Below, piece by piece: positions 1 through 8,891 of a stretch of DNA of 64,000 nucleotides. Location of the stretch: assembly GCF_003481985.1 (NCBI RefSeq), contig NZ_QUMD01000008.1, forward strand, positions 62,001-126,000, read 5' to 3'. Below the pieces are notes generated by a model. The model did no database searches, was not told the origin of the DNA, and worked only from the letters and a program-made list of their open reading frames with translations. How positions within the stretch are numbered: position 1 is the stretch's first letter; each line of letters opens with the position of its first letter. Made by a program: the position numbers and the translations under genes. This DNA comes from Clostridium sp. OF09-36 (GTDB taxonomy: Bacteria > Bacillota > Clostridia > Lachnospirales > Lachnospiraceae).

Positions 1-1240
1 CAAACCGCGCCTTTAACTCCACCAGAACCGATACCTGCTTGCCGTTTTCTGCTGCCTCAGCCAGGGCTGCAACGATCGGGGAATGTCCGCTGACACGGTA
101 CAGTGTCTGCTTGATCGCCAAAACATCCGGATCCTTTGCTGCCTTCTGCACCAGCTCTACGACCGGGTCAAAGGTCTGGTATGGATGATGCAGGAGGATA
201 TCGCCCTTGCGGATGTTGGTAAAAATATCATCGTCATTCATAAATGCCGGGACCGGCTGCGGGGTATAGGACGGTGCTTTTAAGCTGTCAAAACCGCTCA
301 TACCGTACATTTTCATAAGGAAGGTCAGATCCAGCGGGCCGCTGATCTCGTAAATGTCCTCATTGCTGACTGCAAGCTCCCGCTTTAAGATCTTTAACAG
401 GCGCTTGTCTACCTTTTCTTCTACCTCCAGACGGATGACCTCGCCCCACTGGCGCTTCTTTAACTGCTTCTGGATCTCCTCTAACAGGTCTTCTGCTTCT
501 TCTTCATCTAATGTAAAGTCCGCGTTTCTCATGATACGGAACGGATGGGCACTGACAATGTTGTAGTTTAAGAACAGATCCTTCATGTTGCGCTCGATGA
601 TCTCCTCCAGGAGAATGACGCGGCGCTCCCCATCCGGTCCTGCCGGAAGCTCTACGATACGCGGCAGCACAGACGGAACCTGCACCATGGCAAATTCCAG
701 TTCCCCGTCTTCACTGTCTTTTTTCTGTACCAGCGCCGCAATATTTAAGGATTTATTGCGGATCAGCGGGAATGGCCGGGAGGAATCCACCGCCATAGGG
801 GTCAGCACCGGGTAGACATCATCATGGAAGAACTGGTCTACAAAGGCACCATCCTCCTCAGAAAGCTCCTCATGCTCACAGATGATCTGCAGGCCCTGCT
901 GTTTTAAGGCCGTCAGCAGAGACCGGTTATAGGTGGAATACTGGAGATTTACCAGCTCGTGGGTTTTGGCCCCGATCAGCTCCAGCTGCTGCTCTGCCTT
1001 GAGGCCCGCAATATCGGCTTTCTTATATTTCGCATGGACCATATCCTTTAAGGATGCCACACGAACCATGAAAAACTCATCCAGGTTCGATGCTGTGATA
1101 CTCAAAAACTTTAACCGCTCAAACAGCGGAATGGTCTTATCTCTTGCCTCGCCCATGATCCGGAAATCGAATTCCAGCCAGCTCAGCTCACGGTTTACAT
1201 AATTTTCATGTTTCAGATATTTTTCATCAATCTCTGCCAT
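1..1240 (-). CDS. ppk: Polyphosphate kinase (PPK1), N-terminal part, cut by window edge
   Basis: Reversible transfer of the ATP gamma-phosphate onto polyphosphate. The frame stays open from an ATG at 1240 to base 1, so only about 413 N-terminal residues are visible. They begin MAEIDEKYLKHENYVNRELS; the NRELSWLEF signature of the PPK1 N-terminal domain follows at about residues 16-24, then SNLDEFFMVRVASLK, PVLTPMAVDSSRPFP and, near the edge, the DPDVLAIKQTLYRVSG block of the catalytic part. The catalytic histidines lie beyond the window. The start is 3 bp after the ppx stop, so the two genes are very probably co-transcribed, pairing polyphosphate synthesis with degradation. Confidence 0.95.
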   Translation of the reverse strand, partial: MAEIDEKYLKHENYVNRELSWLEFDFRIMGEARDKTIPLFERLKFLSITASNLDEFFMVRVASLKDMVHAKYKKADIAGLKAEQQLELIGAKTHELVNLQYSTYNRSLLTALKQQGLQIICEHEELSEEDGAFVDQFFHDDVYPVLTPMAVDSSRPFPLIRNKSLNIAALVQKKDSEDGELEFAMVQVPSVLPRIVELPAGPDGERRVILLEEIIERNMKDLFLNYNIVSAHPFRIMRNADFTLDEEEAEDLLEEIQKQLKKRQWGEVIRLEVEEKVDKRLLKILKRELAVSNEDIYEISGPLDLTFLMKMYGMSGFDSLKAPSYTPQPVPAFMNDDDIFTNIRKGDILLHHPYQTFDPVVELVQKAAKDPDVLAIKQTLYRVSGHSPIVAALAEAAENGKQVSVLVELKARF

Positions 1241-1243
1241 GGC

Positions 1244-2803
1244 CTACACTCTCCTTTTTTGTCTTAAAACCGGACGGATCCCGAAGATTTCCTCAAAGAA
1301 ATCTCCCTTGTCCGCGATCGATATGGATTCCAGCGTTACGTCAGACGCACAGTCTGTCTGAATGACCAGCTGGTTCTCTTTTATACTTAAGCGGCAGTCC
1401 TTCAGCTTTCCTGCATGTCCCCGGTCCATGGAATTGGCCAGTCTGAGAATGGCTGTCAGCTTGGCGATCACAATGGAAAGGTCCTCCGTGGATGCTAGGC
1501 GGTTGTCCTTAGACGGCTTCTCCGACACCTCTACCTCATTATAGCGGAATTTCTGCTGGTGATACTTCACCACATTTGCCACGATCTCACGCTCTACATG
1601 GGAAAGTCCGATGATCTCCGTAGCCATGATGATGTTGTAGCCGCAGTCCGTGGACCCGCGCATGGTCACGAACTTGCCGCAGGAATGCAGGTTTGCCGCG
1701 ATCTGTAAAAGCAGGCGTTCCCGCTGTCCCAGCCCGTGGTATTTCTTTAAGCTGTCAAATACCTTAAGGGCTGCCTCCTCCACATTCTGGATGTGCGGCA
1801 TATGGCACTTATAGCGCTTTGCCATGTTGCGGGAAGTCACAATGATGTCGTTCTCAAAGCTGTGGTGGAAACGGATCAGCTTTTTATCCTCTGCGTACTC
1901 TGCTGCCATGCCATCGGTCATGTGGATGCCCGGCACCCAGATCACCTCTGCTCCGGTAATCTCCAGCATCCGCTTGTACATGGCTGCCGCCGGGAACAGA
2001 AGGCTTGCATACTCCTCGTTTACATCAAAGAAGTCCTCGGTCTGGGCAAGCGTCATGCCCTTTAAGTGCTCATAAAACCGGTTAAAATCCTGGATCGTGA
2101 TCTGTTCAGATCGCCTGCCCTCATCCATCTTATAATAAAGTGTAAGGATCGGCTCACCAATCGCGATCAGGTTCTTCACCTCGCGGTCTTTTAAATACAT
2201 TTTCCGGTAAGTGACCAGCTCATTATCGATCAGCTCAGCGATCAGGTTCTGTGCTCCCTGCTGCGTCAGCTTCTCATGCGCGATCAGCTCCCGCAGGCGG
2301 AGCACGCCAAGCGGCAGGTTCTGGGTGGAAACCAGTGCATCCTTATCGAACAGGGATGCCTGCATGCTTCCAAAGCCCACGTCCACGATCGCGGTTCCGC
2401 GCTGGATGTTTTTCTGGAATTCCGCATCCTTCGCAGCGATCGCCTTGTAGCTGATAAAACGCTGCTCCGAGTTGCTGATGATCTTTACATCCACACCGGT
2501 CCGCACGCGGAGCTGCTCTAACACGATCTGGCTGTTTCTGGCCTCACGCATGGCACTAGTCGCATAGGCCCGGTATTCCTTCACCTGATATTCCTTCATG
2601 ATCCGGACAAAATCACAAAGGACCTGGCACATTTCCTCCACCAGCCGGTAGCTGATCTTTCCTGTATTGTAGGTGTCCTTGCCCAGCGCGATCATATGCT
2701 TCACCTGGTCAACTGAACGGACCACCCCTTTTTCCGTAATCTCATAAATGCCAAGCTCCAGTTCAAACGAGCCGACATCGATTGCTGCAAATGTACGTAC
2801 CAT
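1244..2803 (-). CDS. ppx: Ppx/GppA family exopolyphosphatase
   Basis: 519 residues from the ATG at 2803, which follows a GGGAGGG ribosome site. The frame extends 12 codons further upstream, but that part lacks a site. ASKHA-fold phosphate motifs are visible: AAIDVGSFELELGIYE near the N-terminus and TAIVDVGFGSMQASLF about 140 residues in. A C-terminal HD-like helical domain (LHSCGKFV, LSHVEREIVANVVKYHQQ) matches long Ppx/GppA proteins. It hydrolyses terminal phosphate from polyphosphate, or pppGpp in GppA-type members; sequence alone does not separate these. It sits directly upstream of ppk, and the stop (TAG) is 3 bp from the ppk start. Confidence 0.92.
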   Translation of the reverse strand: MVRTFAAIDVGSFELELGIYEITEKGVVRSVDQVKHMIALGKDTYNTGKISYRLVEEMCQVLCDFVRIMKEYQVKEYRAYATSAMREARNSQIVLEQLRVRTGVDVKIISNSEQRFISYKAIAAKDAEFQKNIQRGTAIVDVGFGSMQASLFDKDALVSTQNLPLGVLRLRELIAHEKLTQQGAQNLIAELIDNELVTYRKMYLKDREVKNLIAIGEPILTLYYKMDEGRRSEQITIQDFNRFYEHLKGMTLAQTEDFFDVNEEYASLLFPAAAMYKRMLEITGAEVIWVPGIHMTDGMAAEYAEDKKLIRFHHSFENDIIVTSRNMAKRYKCHMPHIQNVEEAALKVFDSLKKYHGLGQRERLLLQIAANLHSCGKFVTMRGSTDCGYNIIMATEIIGLSHVEREIVANVVKYHQQKFRYNEVEVSEKPSKDNRLASTEDLSIVIAKLTAILRLANSMDRGHAGKLKDCRLSIKENQLVIQTDCASDVTLESISIADKGDFFEEIFGIRPVLRQKRRV

Positions 2804-2909
2804 AATCTGTCCCTCCCTGCAAAATCGCACGCAACACACTTCTATATACTTTACCCGCAGGATGTAAAATAGCGGAGCGTCCTATGTAAAATTTGGGTTA
2901 AATGCTCAG

Positions 2910-2957
2910 AACGGCCCGGCAAATCCGCACTGCCTCGTGCGGGCTTACCGAACCGTT
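2910..2957 (-). terminator. Possible terminator hairpin after pheA
   Basis: Between the pheA stop and ppx there is a nested inverted repeat: outer arms AACGG (2910-2914) and CCGTT (2953-2957), inner arms CCGCAC (2925-2930) and GTGCGG (2937-2942). There is no clear U-run, so this may be a weak terminator or simply a structured spacer. Confidence 0.35.
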
Positions 2958-2962
2958 ATTCA

Positions 2963-4086
2963 TTAATAATTGCCAAGGATCTTAAAATTCAATGCCTCCG
3001 CACCGATGCCGCGCAGTGCGTTTTTCACACCGGCATCCTGCAGGTTTCCTTCGATATCCACAAAGAACCGGTATTCCCAGTTTCTTCCCGGGATCGGCCG
3101 GGATTCGATCATCATCATGTTGACATGGTTAAAGATGAAGTTTCCCAGCATGTTATACAGTGAACCGCTGGTATGCGGCAGCTCAAAGCAAAGGCTGATC
3201 TTTCCTGCATTCTTCTGGTAGACCTTGCGGTTTGCCAGAATGATAAAGCGGGTCGTATTGCCCTGGTTGTTCTGGATAGCCGGCTTCAACAGCTCCAGGC
3301 CGTACAGCTTTCCGGCAATCTCGCTGGCTACTGCCGCCTGGGTCTTGTCCCCCTCCTCGACCACACGCTTTGCAGCTACCGCGGTATTCTCCACGCTGAT
3401 CTGCTTGAAACCGTTATCGTTTAAAAACTGGGAACACTGCATGAGCGCCTGCGGGTGGGAAAATACAGTCTTGATATCGGAAGCTTCGCTCCCGGCACAC
3501 CAAGCAGCGCATGCTCAACCGGAAGAAATGTCTCTGCCACAATATAATTATCGTAGCGGGTCAGAAGATCGTACATATCGATGACCGCTCCTGCAGAGGA
3601 ATTCTCGATCGGCATCACCGCATAGTCCGCATTTCCCAGCTGTACCTCCTTCATGGCATCCTCAAAATGTGCCACATGATAGATGCTTGCGTTCTCCCCG
3701 AAATACTGGAGCGCCGCTGCATGGCTGTAAGCACCCTCCACACCCTGGTGTACCACGCGCACACCATCCATAGGAAGCTTGTCCAGACGCTCAAACCCCA
3801 GCTTCAAGGCTCTTCCATGCTCTGCCAGGATCGAGTACTGGTATTTGCGGCTGATGGACATCATCTGGGAAAAGAGCTCCCGCACCGCAACCTGGTTAAA
3901 TTCACTGTCTGCCATGGCACTGACCGCGTCCAGCTTCTGCTTTTCGCGCTCCGCGTCGTAGACAGCCTTTCCGGAAGCGATCTTGGTCTCTGCCACCTTG
4001 CCACAGATGTCCATGCGCTCCTCAAATAACTTTACGATCTGTTTATCGATCACATCTAATTTATTTCTGCATTCCAGTAAATCCAC
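2963..4086 (-). pseudogene. pheA: Bifunctional chorismate mutase / prephenate dehydratase (P-protein), one frameshift
   Basis: Phenylalanine synthesis from chorismate via prephenate to phenylpyruvate. The start is GTG at 4086 with a GGAG site. Residues 1-90 form the AroQ-type mutase helices (LLECRNKLDVIDKQIVKLFE). The dehydratase follows (VVHQGVEGAYSHAAALQYFG; MPIENSSAGAV) and then a C-terminal ACT-like domain (SGSLYNMLGNFIFNHVNMMM, IESRP). The frame breaks near 3484 after GVPGAKL. Adding one base restores SDIKTVFSHPQALMQCSQ and a 374-residue protein of normal length. Both halves are well conserved, so the break is probably a sequence error rather than old decay. Confidence 0.9.
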
Positions 4087-4175
4087 GGTTTCTCTCCTTT
4101 TTCTCGGTATCTTTCAAATGTTTGGCCCAGGAAATGCTACTACCCACACGCGTACGCAAACCGCAACCAGAAACA

Positions 4176-4235
4176 TTCTACCTGGTACGGTTCTACCTGA
4201 TACCGTTCTGCTTGGTACGATTCTATTTGGTCCGC
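4176..4235. repeat. Four imperfect 15-bp tandem repeats over the plsC stop codon
   Basis: Units start at 4176, 4191, 4206 and 4221: TTCTACCTGGTACGG, TTCTACCTGATACCG, TTCTGCTTGGTACGA, TTCTATTTGGTCCGC. The array covers the last codons and stop of plsC (4223-4225) and runs into the spacer. Because 15 is a multiple of 3, the minus strand in another frame reads as pentapeptides of the form E-x-Y-Q-x. Confidence 0.8.
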
Positions 4236-4975
4236 TTCCGCTCTTCCTGCTCTCTCACCAGCATTTCCTTGATTTTTGCTTCGGTGTACGCACCGGCACG
4301 TTTCCGGTCCTCTGCCGGAAGCTCTTTGATGTAAAACGGTTCCCCGAACTCGATCGTTACATGGGACGGGCGGATAAACGGAAAGTGCTGCTCCAGGATC
4401 TGGGCAGTTCCGGTAATGGCTACCGGCACAACCGGGCACCCGGACTTTTCTGCGATCTTTAAGCTTCCTTCTTTGAAACCCAGCATTTCTACCGGGTCCT
4501 CTGCCTTGCAGCGCGTTCCCTCCGGGAAGATCCACATGGAAGAACCACCTTTTACTTTTTCAATTCCTTCCAGAATCGTCTTGAGTCCCGCCTTGATATC
4601 CTTGCGGTCCAGAAACAGGCAGTTCACATTGCGCATCCAGTCACGCAAAAGCGGAATTTTTTCCATTTCTTTTTTTGCCACAAAGCCAGTCTGTCCCGGC
4701 ACAACAATATAGCCGCTCACAATATCAAAGTAGCTTCTGTGGTTGCCCACATAAAGCACCGGCTTATCCGGAATGTTTTCAAATCCTTTTACCGTTAACG
4801 TAGAACCGGTCAACCGGAAAATCATATGAAAAATCTGCTTCACTACCTTTAACGCATATTCTTTCTGGCGGTTTTCGTTGTTCTTCCAAACATATTTTTC
4901 TCCGATCAGAAGCGGCAGTGCGCTCACCAGGAGAAATACCACAACTACCAGAAGAATCAGTATTACTCGTATCAT
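4223..4975 (-). CDS. plsC: 1-acyl-sn-glycerol-3-phosphate acyltransferase (PlsC family)
   Basis: Membrane enzyme that acylates lysophosphatidate to phosphatidate in phospholipid synthesis. I start it at the ATG at 4975, preceded by GAGGTG; an in-frame ATG at 4987 has a poorer site. It has an N-terminal membrane anchor (VILILLVVVVFLLVSALPLL). The family motifs are clear: NHRSYFD (the H-x4-D catalytic pair), the FLDRKD region (motif II) and FPEGTR (motif III). The product is about 250 residues, normal for PlsC. It is transcribed toward pheA. The last codons lie in a 15-bp tandem repeat, so slippage there would change the C-terminus. Confidence 0.93.
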   Translation of the reverse strand: MIRVILILLVVVVFLLVSALPLLIGEKYVWKNNENRQKEYALKVVKQIFHMIFRLTGSTLTVKGFENIPDKPVLYVGNHRSYFDIVSGYIVVPGQTGFVAKKEMEKIPLLRDWMRNVNCLFLDRKDIKAGLKTILEGIEKVKGGSSMWIFPEGTRCKAEDPVEMLGFKEGSLKIAEKSGCPVVPVAITGTAQILEQHFPFIRPSHVTIEFGEPFYIKELPAEDRKRAGAYTEAKIKEMLVREQEERKRTK

Positions 4976-5052
4976 CCCACACCTCATTTGTCTCGCAGCT
5001 TATTTTTCAACTGCTCCATTTTTTAGATTTATACCGTAGATTCCAGTATATA

Positions 5053-5093
5053 AAAAAAGAGAGGCAAAAACAAGTCATTCGCCTCTCTTTTTT
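5053..5093. terminator. Bidirectional-looking rho-independent terminator
   Basis: Arms AAAAAAGAGAGGC (5053-5065) and GCCTCTCTTTTTT (5081-5093) give a hairpin with an A-run on one side and a T-run on the other. It lies between the membrane protein gene (stop 5163) and plsC, both minus strand, and should end the upstream minus-strand transcript. Confidence 0.8.
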
Positions 5094-5162
5094 CATTGCT
5101 TTGTAAAAGTATGCCGCAATTTCCGCGGGCATGTCCACTCAGCCATCCGGCGGGCAGGTGAC

Positions 5163-5630
5163 TCAGCTTTCCCTTTGTTTCCGCCCGGGCAGACATCTGC
5201 TTCGGATCATGGAAATCCGTTCAAATAAAAGTCCTGCCAGAAACCACAGCGGCGCAAAATCCAGACGGATCAGACCATTTACACTCGTCTGATACCCCGT
5301 GTAGTCCCAGGGGCAGATTCCTTTCGACTGTAAAAAAGCACCAGACAGATACTCTGCCGTGAAAATAAGTACCATATACAACAGACCATGCCGGATGATC
5401 CAGTCCCTCGGACTAAGCGGTCCGTCACCGATCCAGCGGTCAACCAGTCTGCCGATCGGTGCCAGAACAGCCCCACAGCCGTAAATCGGAAACATCAGAA
5501 GCGAGGTCTGCCCCATCAGCCGCCAGTCATGGGCAAGGATGGACTCTGTGGAAGTAAAGATTACTTCCAGACACCAGCCGGTAACCCCACACAGGAAAAA
5601 ATGAAATAGAAATCGTTTTAATGTGTTCAT
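5163..5630 (-). CDS. Small membrane protein, CmpB-like putative ABC-transporter type IV family
   Basis: 155 residues with four or so hydrophobic segments (FLFHFFLCGVTGWCLEVIF; LLMFPIYGCGAVLAPIG; LLYMVLIFTAEYLSGAFL; LAPLW-type C-terminal segment). The GVTGWCLEVIF and CPWDYTGY signatures are typical of the family named putative ABC-transporter type IV / CmpB in Firmicutes. Biochemical function is not established for this family, and no ATPase or other transporter part lies next to it. It stands alone between terminators. Confidence 0.75.
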   Translation of the reverse strand: MNTLKRFLFHFFLCGVTGWCLEVIFTSTESILAHDWRLMGQTSLLMFPIYGCGAVLAPIGRLVDRWIGDGPLSPRDWIIRHGLLYMVLIFTAEYLSGAFLQSKGICPWDYTGYQTSVNGLIRLDFAPLWFLAGLLFERISMIRSRCLPGRKQRES

Positions 5631-5692
5631 ACAATTAATATAACGTTTTTCCCTGCATTTTATTCCCGTTCAGATTTCCTGTTTTTTATTTC

Positions 5693-6574
5693 TTATTCTG
5701 CGGCCGGGTTTTCTTTCATGAATTTCAGCAGTGCATCACGCTTCTCATCCAGATAACATCCCCACTCTTCCGGATCGATCCATACAGTGCGGTCCGCTCC
5801 GTTTTTGATCGCTTCCAGTTTTTCTGGCATATGGTTGTTGATGCAGTGATTTCCTAAGAAGAAATCCACATGCTCGTTCCGTACTTTTTTGAGAGATTCC
5901 AGGTAAACCTCGCGCATATGGCACTTCGGATCCCCGATCTCGGTCAGATAATCGGTTGCCAGTGTATTGAAGCCGAAACCGCCATAATATCCTGCACGCA
6001 CGGTACGGTCTCCTTCTGTCACATCAAAGAAGATTGCGATGCATCCTTCAGTGTGTCCCGGTACCAGGTAAAACTTCATGGTGACATTGCCAAAGGTCAT
6101 CTCATCTCCATCACGGATCACACCATCCGGCTCACACGGAGCATCCATAAGATCCGGGCTGTCCTGGATATAGGATTTCTCCGGATGTTCCCGGTACATG
6201 ATCGCATCCGGCTCACCCATATAGATTTTCGTGCCGAACATATCGCGCATAAATTTTACGCCGCCAACATGATCGACATGGCCGTGGGAAAGCAGGATCC
6301 ACTTCACATCAGCCGGATCAAAACCAGCTTTCCAGATGGAATGGATCAGCATGGCGGTATTGCCGCAGTTTCCGGCATCGATCAAAAGAAGTCCGTCCCC
6401 GGTATCGATCAGATGTACACAGACCCAGCTGTCTCCTACATAATAAACATTTCCGAACATACGAAACGGCTCCATATAACGCTCTGCCTGCTTCGTCCAG
6501 TATTTGGACATCGGATTCTTTTCAAATTCTGCTCTTTTTGCAAGATAGTTTTCATAATCTTTTACAATGCTCAT
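5693..6574 (-). CDS. MBL-fold metallohydrolase, first of a pair
   Basis: 293 residues, start supported by AGGAG 6 bp upstream. Metallo-beta-lactamase fold: the metal motif H-x-H-x-D-H is at about residues 97-102 (LSHGHVDHVGG), with later ligands in VPGHTEG and FLGNHC. An LIDTGDGLLLIDAG strand precedes it, as in glyoxalase II, lactonase and subclass-B3-like hydrolases. No secretion signal is visible, so a cytoplasmic hydrolase is likely. It lies in line with a second MBL gene, an enolase-superfamily gene and TctCBA. This context suggests hydrolysis of an imported or enzymatically formed ester or lactone, but the substrate is not known. Confidence 0.85.
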   Translation of the reverse strand: MSIVKDYENYLAKRAEFEKNPMSKYWTKQAERYMEPFRMFGNVYYVGDSWVCVHLIDTGDGLLLIDAGNCGNTAMLIHSIWKAGFDPADVKWILLSHGHVDHVGGVKFMRDMFGTKIYMGEPDAIMYREHPEKSYIQDSPDLMDAPCEPDGVIRDGDEMTFGNVTMKFYLVPGHTEGCIAIFFDVTEGDRTVRAGYYGGFGFNTLATDYLTEIGDPKCHMREVYLESLKKVRNEHVDFFLGNHCINNHMPEKLEAIKNGADRTVWIDPEEWGCYLDEKRDALLKFMKENPAAE

Positions 6575-6650
6575 GATAATCTCCTCTCTCTATTGTAAGC
6601 TGCATCGGCAATGATTTACCGAAACCTTCTGCTTATCATCTTATAATCCA

Positions 6651-6686
6651 AAAACGCGGCAACAAAGAAATCTCCCTGTGCCGCGT
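6651..6686 (-). terminator. Terminator after second MBL gene
   Basis: Inverted repeat ACGCGGCA (6654-6661) and TGCCGCGT (6679-6686), followed on the minus strand by a short T-run. It lies between the two MBL genes, so the first MBL gene (5693-6574) may have its own promoter or be reached only by read-through. Confidence 0.65.
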
Positions 6687-6691
6687 CTTCC

Positions 6692-7528
6692 TTATTTCAT
6701 CAGTTCGCGCACCTGACGTACACGTTCCATGATAAAATCTGCCCATACCGTATCATCCAGATATGGCTGACTTTCATGGGTATACTGTCCTGCTCTGTCT
6801 ACGATCTCAATCTGATTCGGATGACTCGGCAGTGCAATATCTACATGAATCTTCTTTAATTTTTCTGCATCCTCAAAGAAGCGGTCACGAAGAGCCGGAG
6901 TTAAATACTTGCTGGTCGCATAGTACTTATCATTCATGGTATTCGCTCCGACACCACCGTGCATGGCAACCACATACTCATCACCGGTTACCGGATTTTT
7001 CTCTTTCCAGAAAAAGCTGGTGCAGCCAATGGTATGTCCCGGGGTCAGCATGGTCTGGACGCTGATATTTCCGAGGGTTACCGGTTTCTCATCGGAATAA
7101 AACTCATCCGGTTCAAAGTTCTGTACATGAGAGCCGGAATCCGGGATCATGGTTTCCTCCGGGCAGCTCTTCATGAATACATAGTCCTCTTTGGACATAT
7201 AAACCTTTGCTCCGGTCAGCGCCTTCATTTCAGCTGCTGCTCCGCAGTGATCGAAATGCGCATGGCTGATCAGGATTTTCTTAATATCAGTCGGCTTGTA
7301 TCCCAGTGCATAGATAGAATCTACCATCAGATACGTGCTCTCCGGAATTGCGCTGTCGATCAGGATCAGGCCATCGCCTGTATCGATCAGATAGCAGCCA
7401 ACCCAGGTCTGACCTGCTACATACCAGGTGTTCGGAGATACCTGAAACGGCTTGATTGCCAGTGTCCACGGCTCATGTACAAGAGTTTCTACCGGATGTG
7501 GGATTGCCGGGCTACAATGAAATGACAT
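6692..7528 (-). CDS. MBL-fold metallohydrolase, second of a pair
   Basis: 278 residues, start with GGAG site. H-x-H-x-D-H at about 89-94 (ILISHAHFDHCGA), further ligands in LTPGHTIGCT and ALPSHPNQIE. It is clearly a paralogue of the neighbour at 5693-6574: both share the order WYVAGQTWVGCYLIDTGDG / VYYVGDSWVCVHLIDTGDG, then LILIDS / LLLIDA, then the metal motif. It follows the enolase-superfamily gene by about 60 bp on the same strand, so it is probably part of the tct catabolic transcript. Substrate unknown; a lactone or ester made by the enolase-superfamily enzyme is one possibility. Confidence 0.85.
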   Translation of the reverse strand: MSFHCSPAIPHPVETLVHEPWTLAIKPFQVSPNTWYVAGQTWVGCYLIDTGDGLILIDSAIPESTYLMVDSIYALGYKPTDIKKILISHAHFDHCGAAAEMKALTGAKVYMSKEDYVFMKSCPEETMIPDSGSHVQNFEPDEFYSDEKPVTLGNISVQTMLTPGHTIGCTSFFWKEKNPVTGDEYVVAMHGGVGANTMNDKYYATSKYLTPALRDRFFEDAEKLKKIHVDIALPSHPNQIEIVDRAGQYTHESQPYLDDTVWADFIMERVRQVRELMK

Positions 7529-7587
7529 AATGATTCTCCTTTTTCATTCAACTTTTCTTTACAACTTCATTCAGTATATCACTTTTT

Positions 7588-8766
7588 TTATCTGTAGAAA
7601 TACTGAATATTTGATACACATCCATCTTTTTCCAGTTTTTCAAAATTTATCTGAACTGGAAGTCCAGGCTCATCCGGAAGATATAATCTGGTTCCCTTGC
7701 GGGTTGGCTTTAAGCGGTAATACTGCTCCATATATTCCGTATTCGGTTTATGGAACTCCACCTTTTCCCCATCTTTTAACATGACACCCATCAGTGCACC
7801 CGGATGATCATTCTGACCGGAACATACATGGCAGCCTCTGCTGCGGACCATATCCGTAATCTTCAAAAACTCACCCATTGTGTAGATGGATGGCATAACG
7901 GTAATATATTCCACGCCTGCATCCATATACGCCTTATACTCCAGGGCATAACGTGCAGATTCACCGTAATCAACCGGAACATAGCGGTCTTCTTCCTTCA
8001 TCATACGGATAAATTTTGCAATTTCTTCGCTCTCTGTATGTACGATAGGCTCTTCATACCATGCAATATCATACTGGTATGCTTCCCGGATAAACTTCAT
8101 AGCTGTCTGGGCGTCATATGCCTGATTGGAATCTACTGCCAGTTTCATATCCGGACCTACTGCCAGACGGATTTTCTCGATGCGGCGAAGATCATTTTTC
8201 ATATCGCCAAGAGAGATTTTAATCTTTGTTGTATCAAATCCCTCTTCCTTGATTGCCAGAATTTCTTCTACCAGTTCCTCATCTGTTCTTAATACAGAAC
8301 CGCCTCCTTTGTAAATGTCTGCGTAATTTTTTTCAGCTCCAAGCAGCTGATACATCGGAATGCCACGTTTTCTGGAAATCAGATCAAACAGGATTACTTC
8401 CATCTGAAACATTGGAACACTAAAATTATAATTAGCACGTTCCATCCAGTAGAAGATTTTTCTCCACTCCAGATTGGTTCTCGGCATCGGATCTTTCAGC
8501 ATAAGCGGAAGAATGGTCTGCCATACAGCCGGCGTCACTGGCCCCTCACCGCAGTCTCCATCCTCATCGTATACTCTCAGCCACGGAGTAAATGTCCAGG
8601 TTTTCTGAACTTTACCAGTTCCATCCTTCCATACCTGCTTGCGTGGTTTCGGCTGAAAGGTATATAAAACAGCCCTGGTAAGCTTAATTTTTTCCGGGAA
8701 AGCAAAGTCCTCATTGATTTTCATGCAAATGTGCTGATCTACTTCACCGTTGATCGAATATATCAT
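7588..8766 (-). CDS. Enolase-superfamily enzyme (mandelate racemase / muconate lactonizing type)
   Basis: About 392 residues. I prefer the ATG at 8766 because the AGGAGG is only 1 bp from the ATG at 8775. The capping domain is N-terminal. The barrel shows the K-x-K base pair (TTKIKISLGD), the metal ligands in LAVDSNQAYD and AWYEEPI, and a third acidic region (VDYGES). Near the C-terminus CSGQNDHPGALMG carries a possible H/D catalytic element. Such enzymes abstract a proton next to a carboxylate and catalyse racemisation, dehydration or cycloisomerisation of acid sugars or dicarboxylates. Its position between a tricarboxylate-type transporter and two MBL hydrolases fits catabolism of an imported carboxylate. 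Confidence 0.85.
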   Translation of the reverse strand: MIYSINGEVDQHICMKINEDFAFPEKIKLTRAVLYTFQPKPRKQVWKDGTGKVQKTWTFTPWLRVYDEDGDCGEGPVTPAVWQTILPLMLKDPMPRTNLEWRKIFYWMERANYNFSVPMFQMEVILFDLISRKRGIPMYQLLGAEKNYADIYKGGGSVLRTDEELVEEILAIKEEGFDTTKIKISLGDMKNDLRRIEKIRLAVGPDMKLAVDSNQAYDAQTAMKFIREAYQYDIAWYEEPIVHTESEEIAKFIRMMKEEDRYVPVDYGESARYALEYKAYMDAGVEYITVMPSIYTMGEFLKITDMVRSRGCHVCSGQNDHPGALMGVMLKDGEKVEFHKPNTEYMEQYYRLKPTRKGTRLYLPDEPGLPVQINFEKLEKDGCVSNIQYFYR

Positions 8767-8891
8767 CTTTTCCATTCCTCCTGGTCAATACAGTCTTACT
8801 GGCTGTTATTTAAGTATGGCTCAGAACGAGTTTTTCAGATAAGATCTGATGTATTCTCTATTCTGAGCCAGATAAAAACTATTATAATCGA

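Noticed and set aside
3511..4029. Plus-strand open frame of 172 codons opposite pheA
   Set aside because: Antisense to conserved chorismate mutase/prephenate dehydratase sequence; no start context or family signal.
4140..4535. Minus-strand open frame of 131 codons with E-x-Y-Q-x repeats
   Set aside because: It overlaps plsC in another frame; the repeated peptide is a by-product of the 15-bp DNA repeat.
5870..6598. Long plus-strand open frame of 242 codons opposite the first MBL gene
   Set aside because: It lies entirely over a well-supported minus-strand MBL gene, has no ribosome site and no recognisable domain. Codon-bias shadow.
8818..8873. Terminator between tctA and the enolase-superfamily gene
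   Set aside because: GGCTCAGAA/TTCTGAGCC can pair, but there is no T-run on the minus strand. I treat it as spacer structure only.
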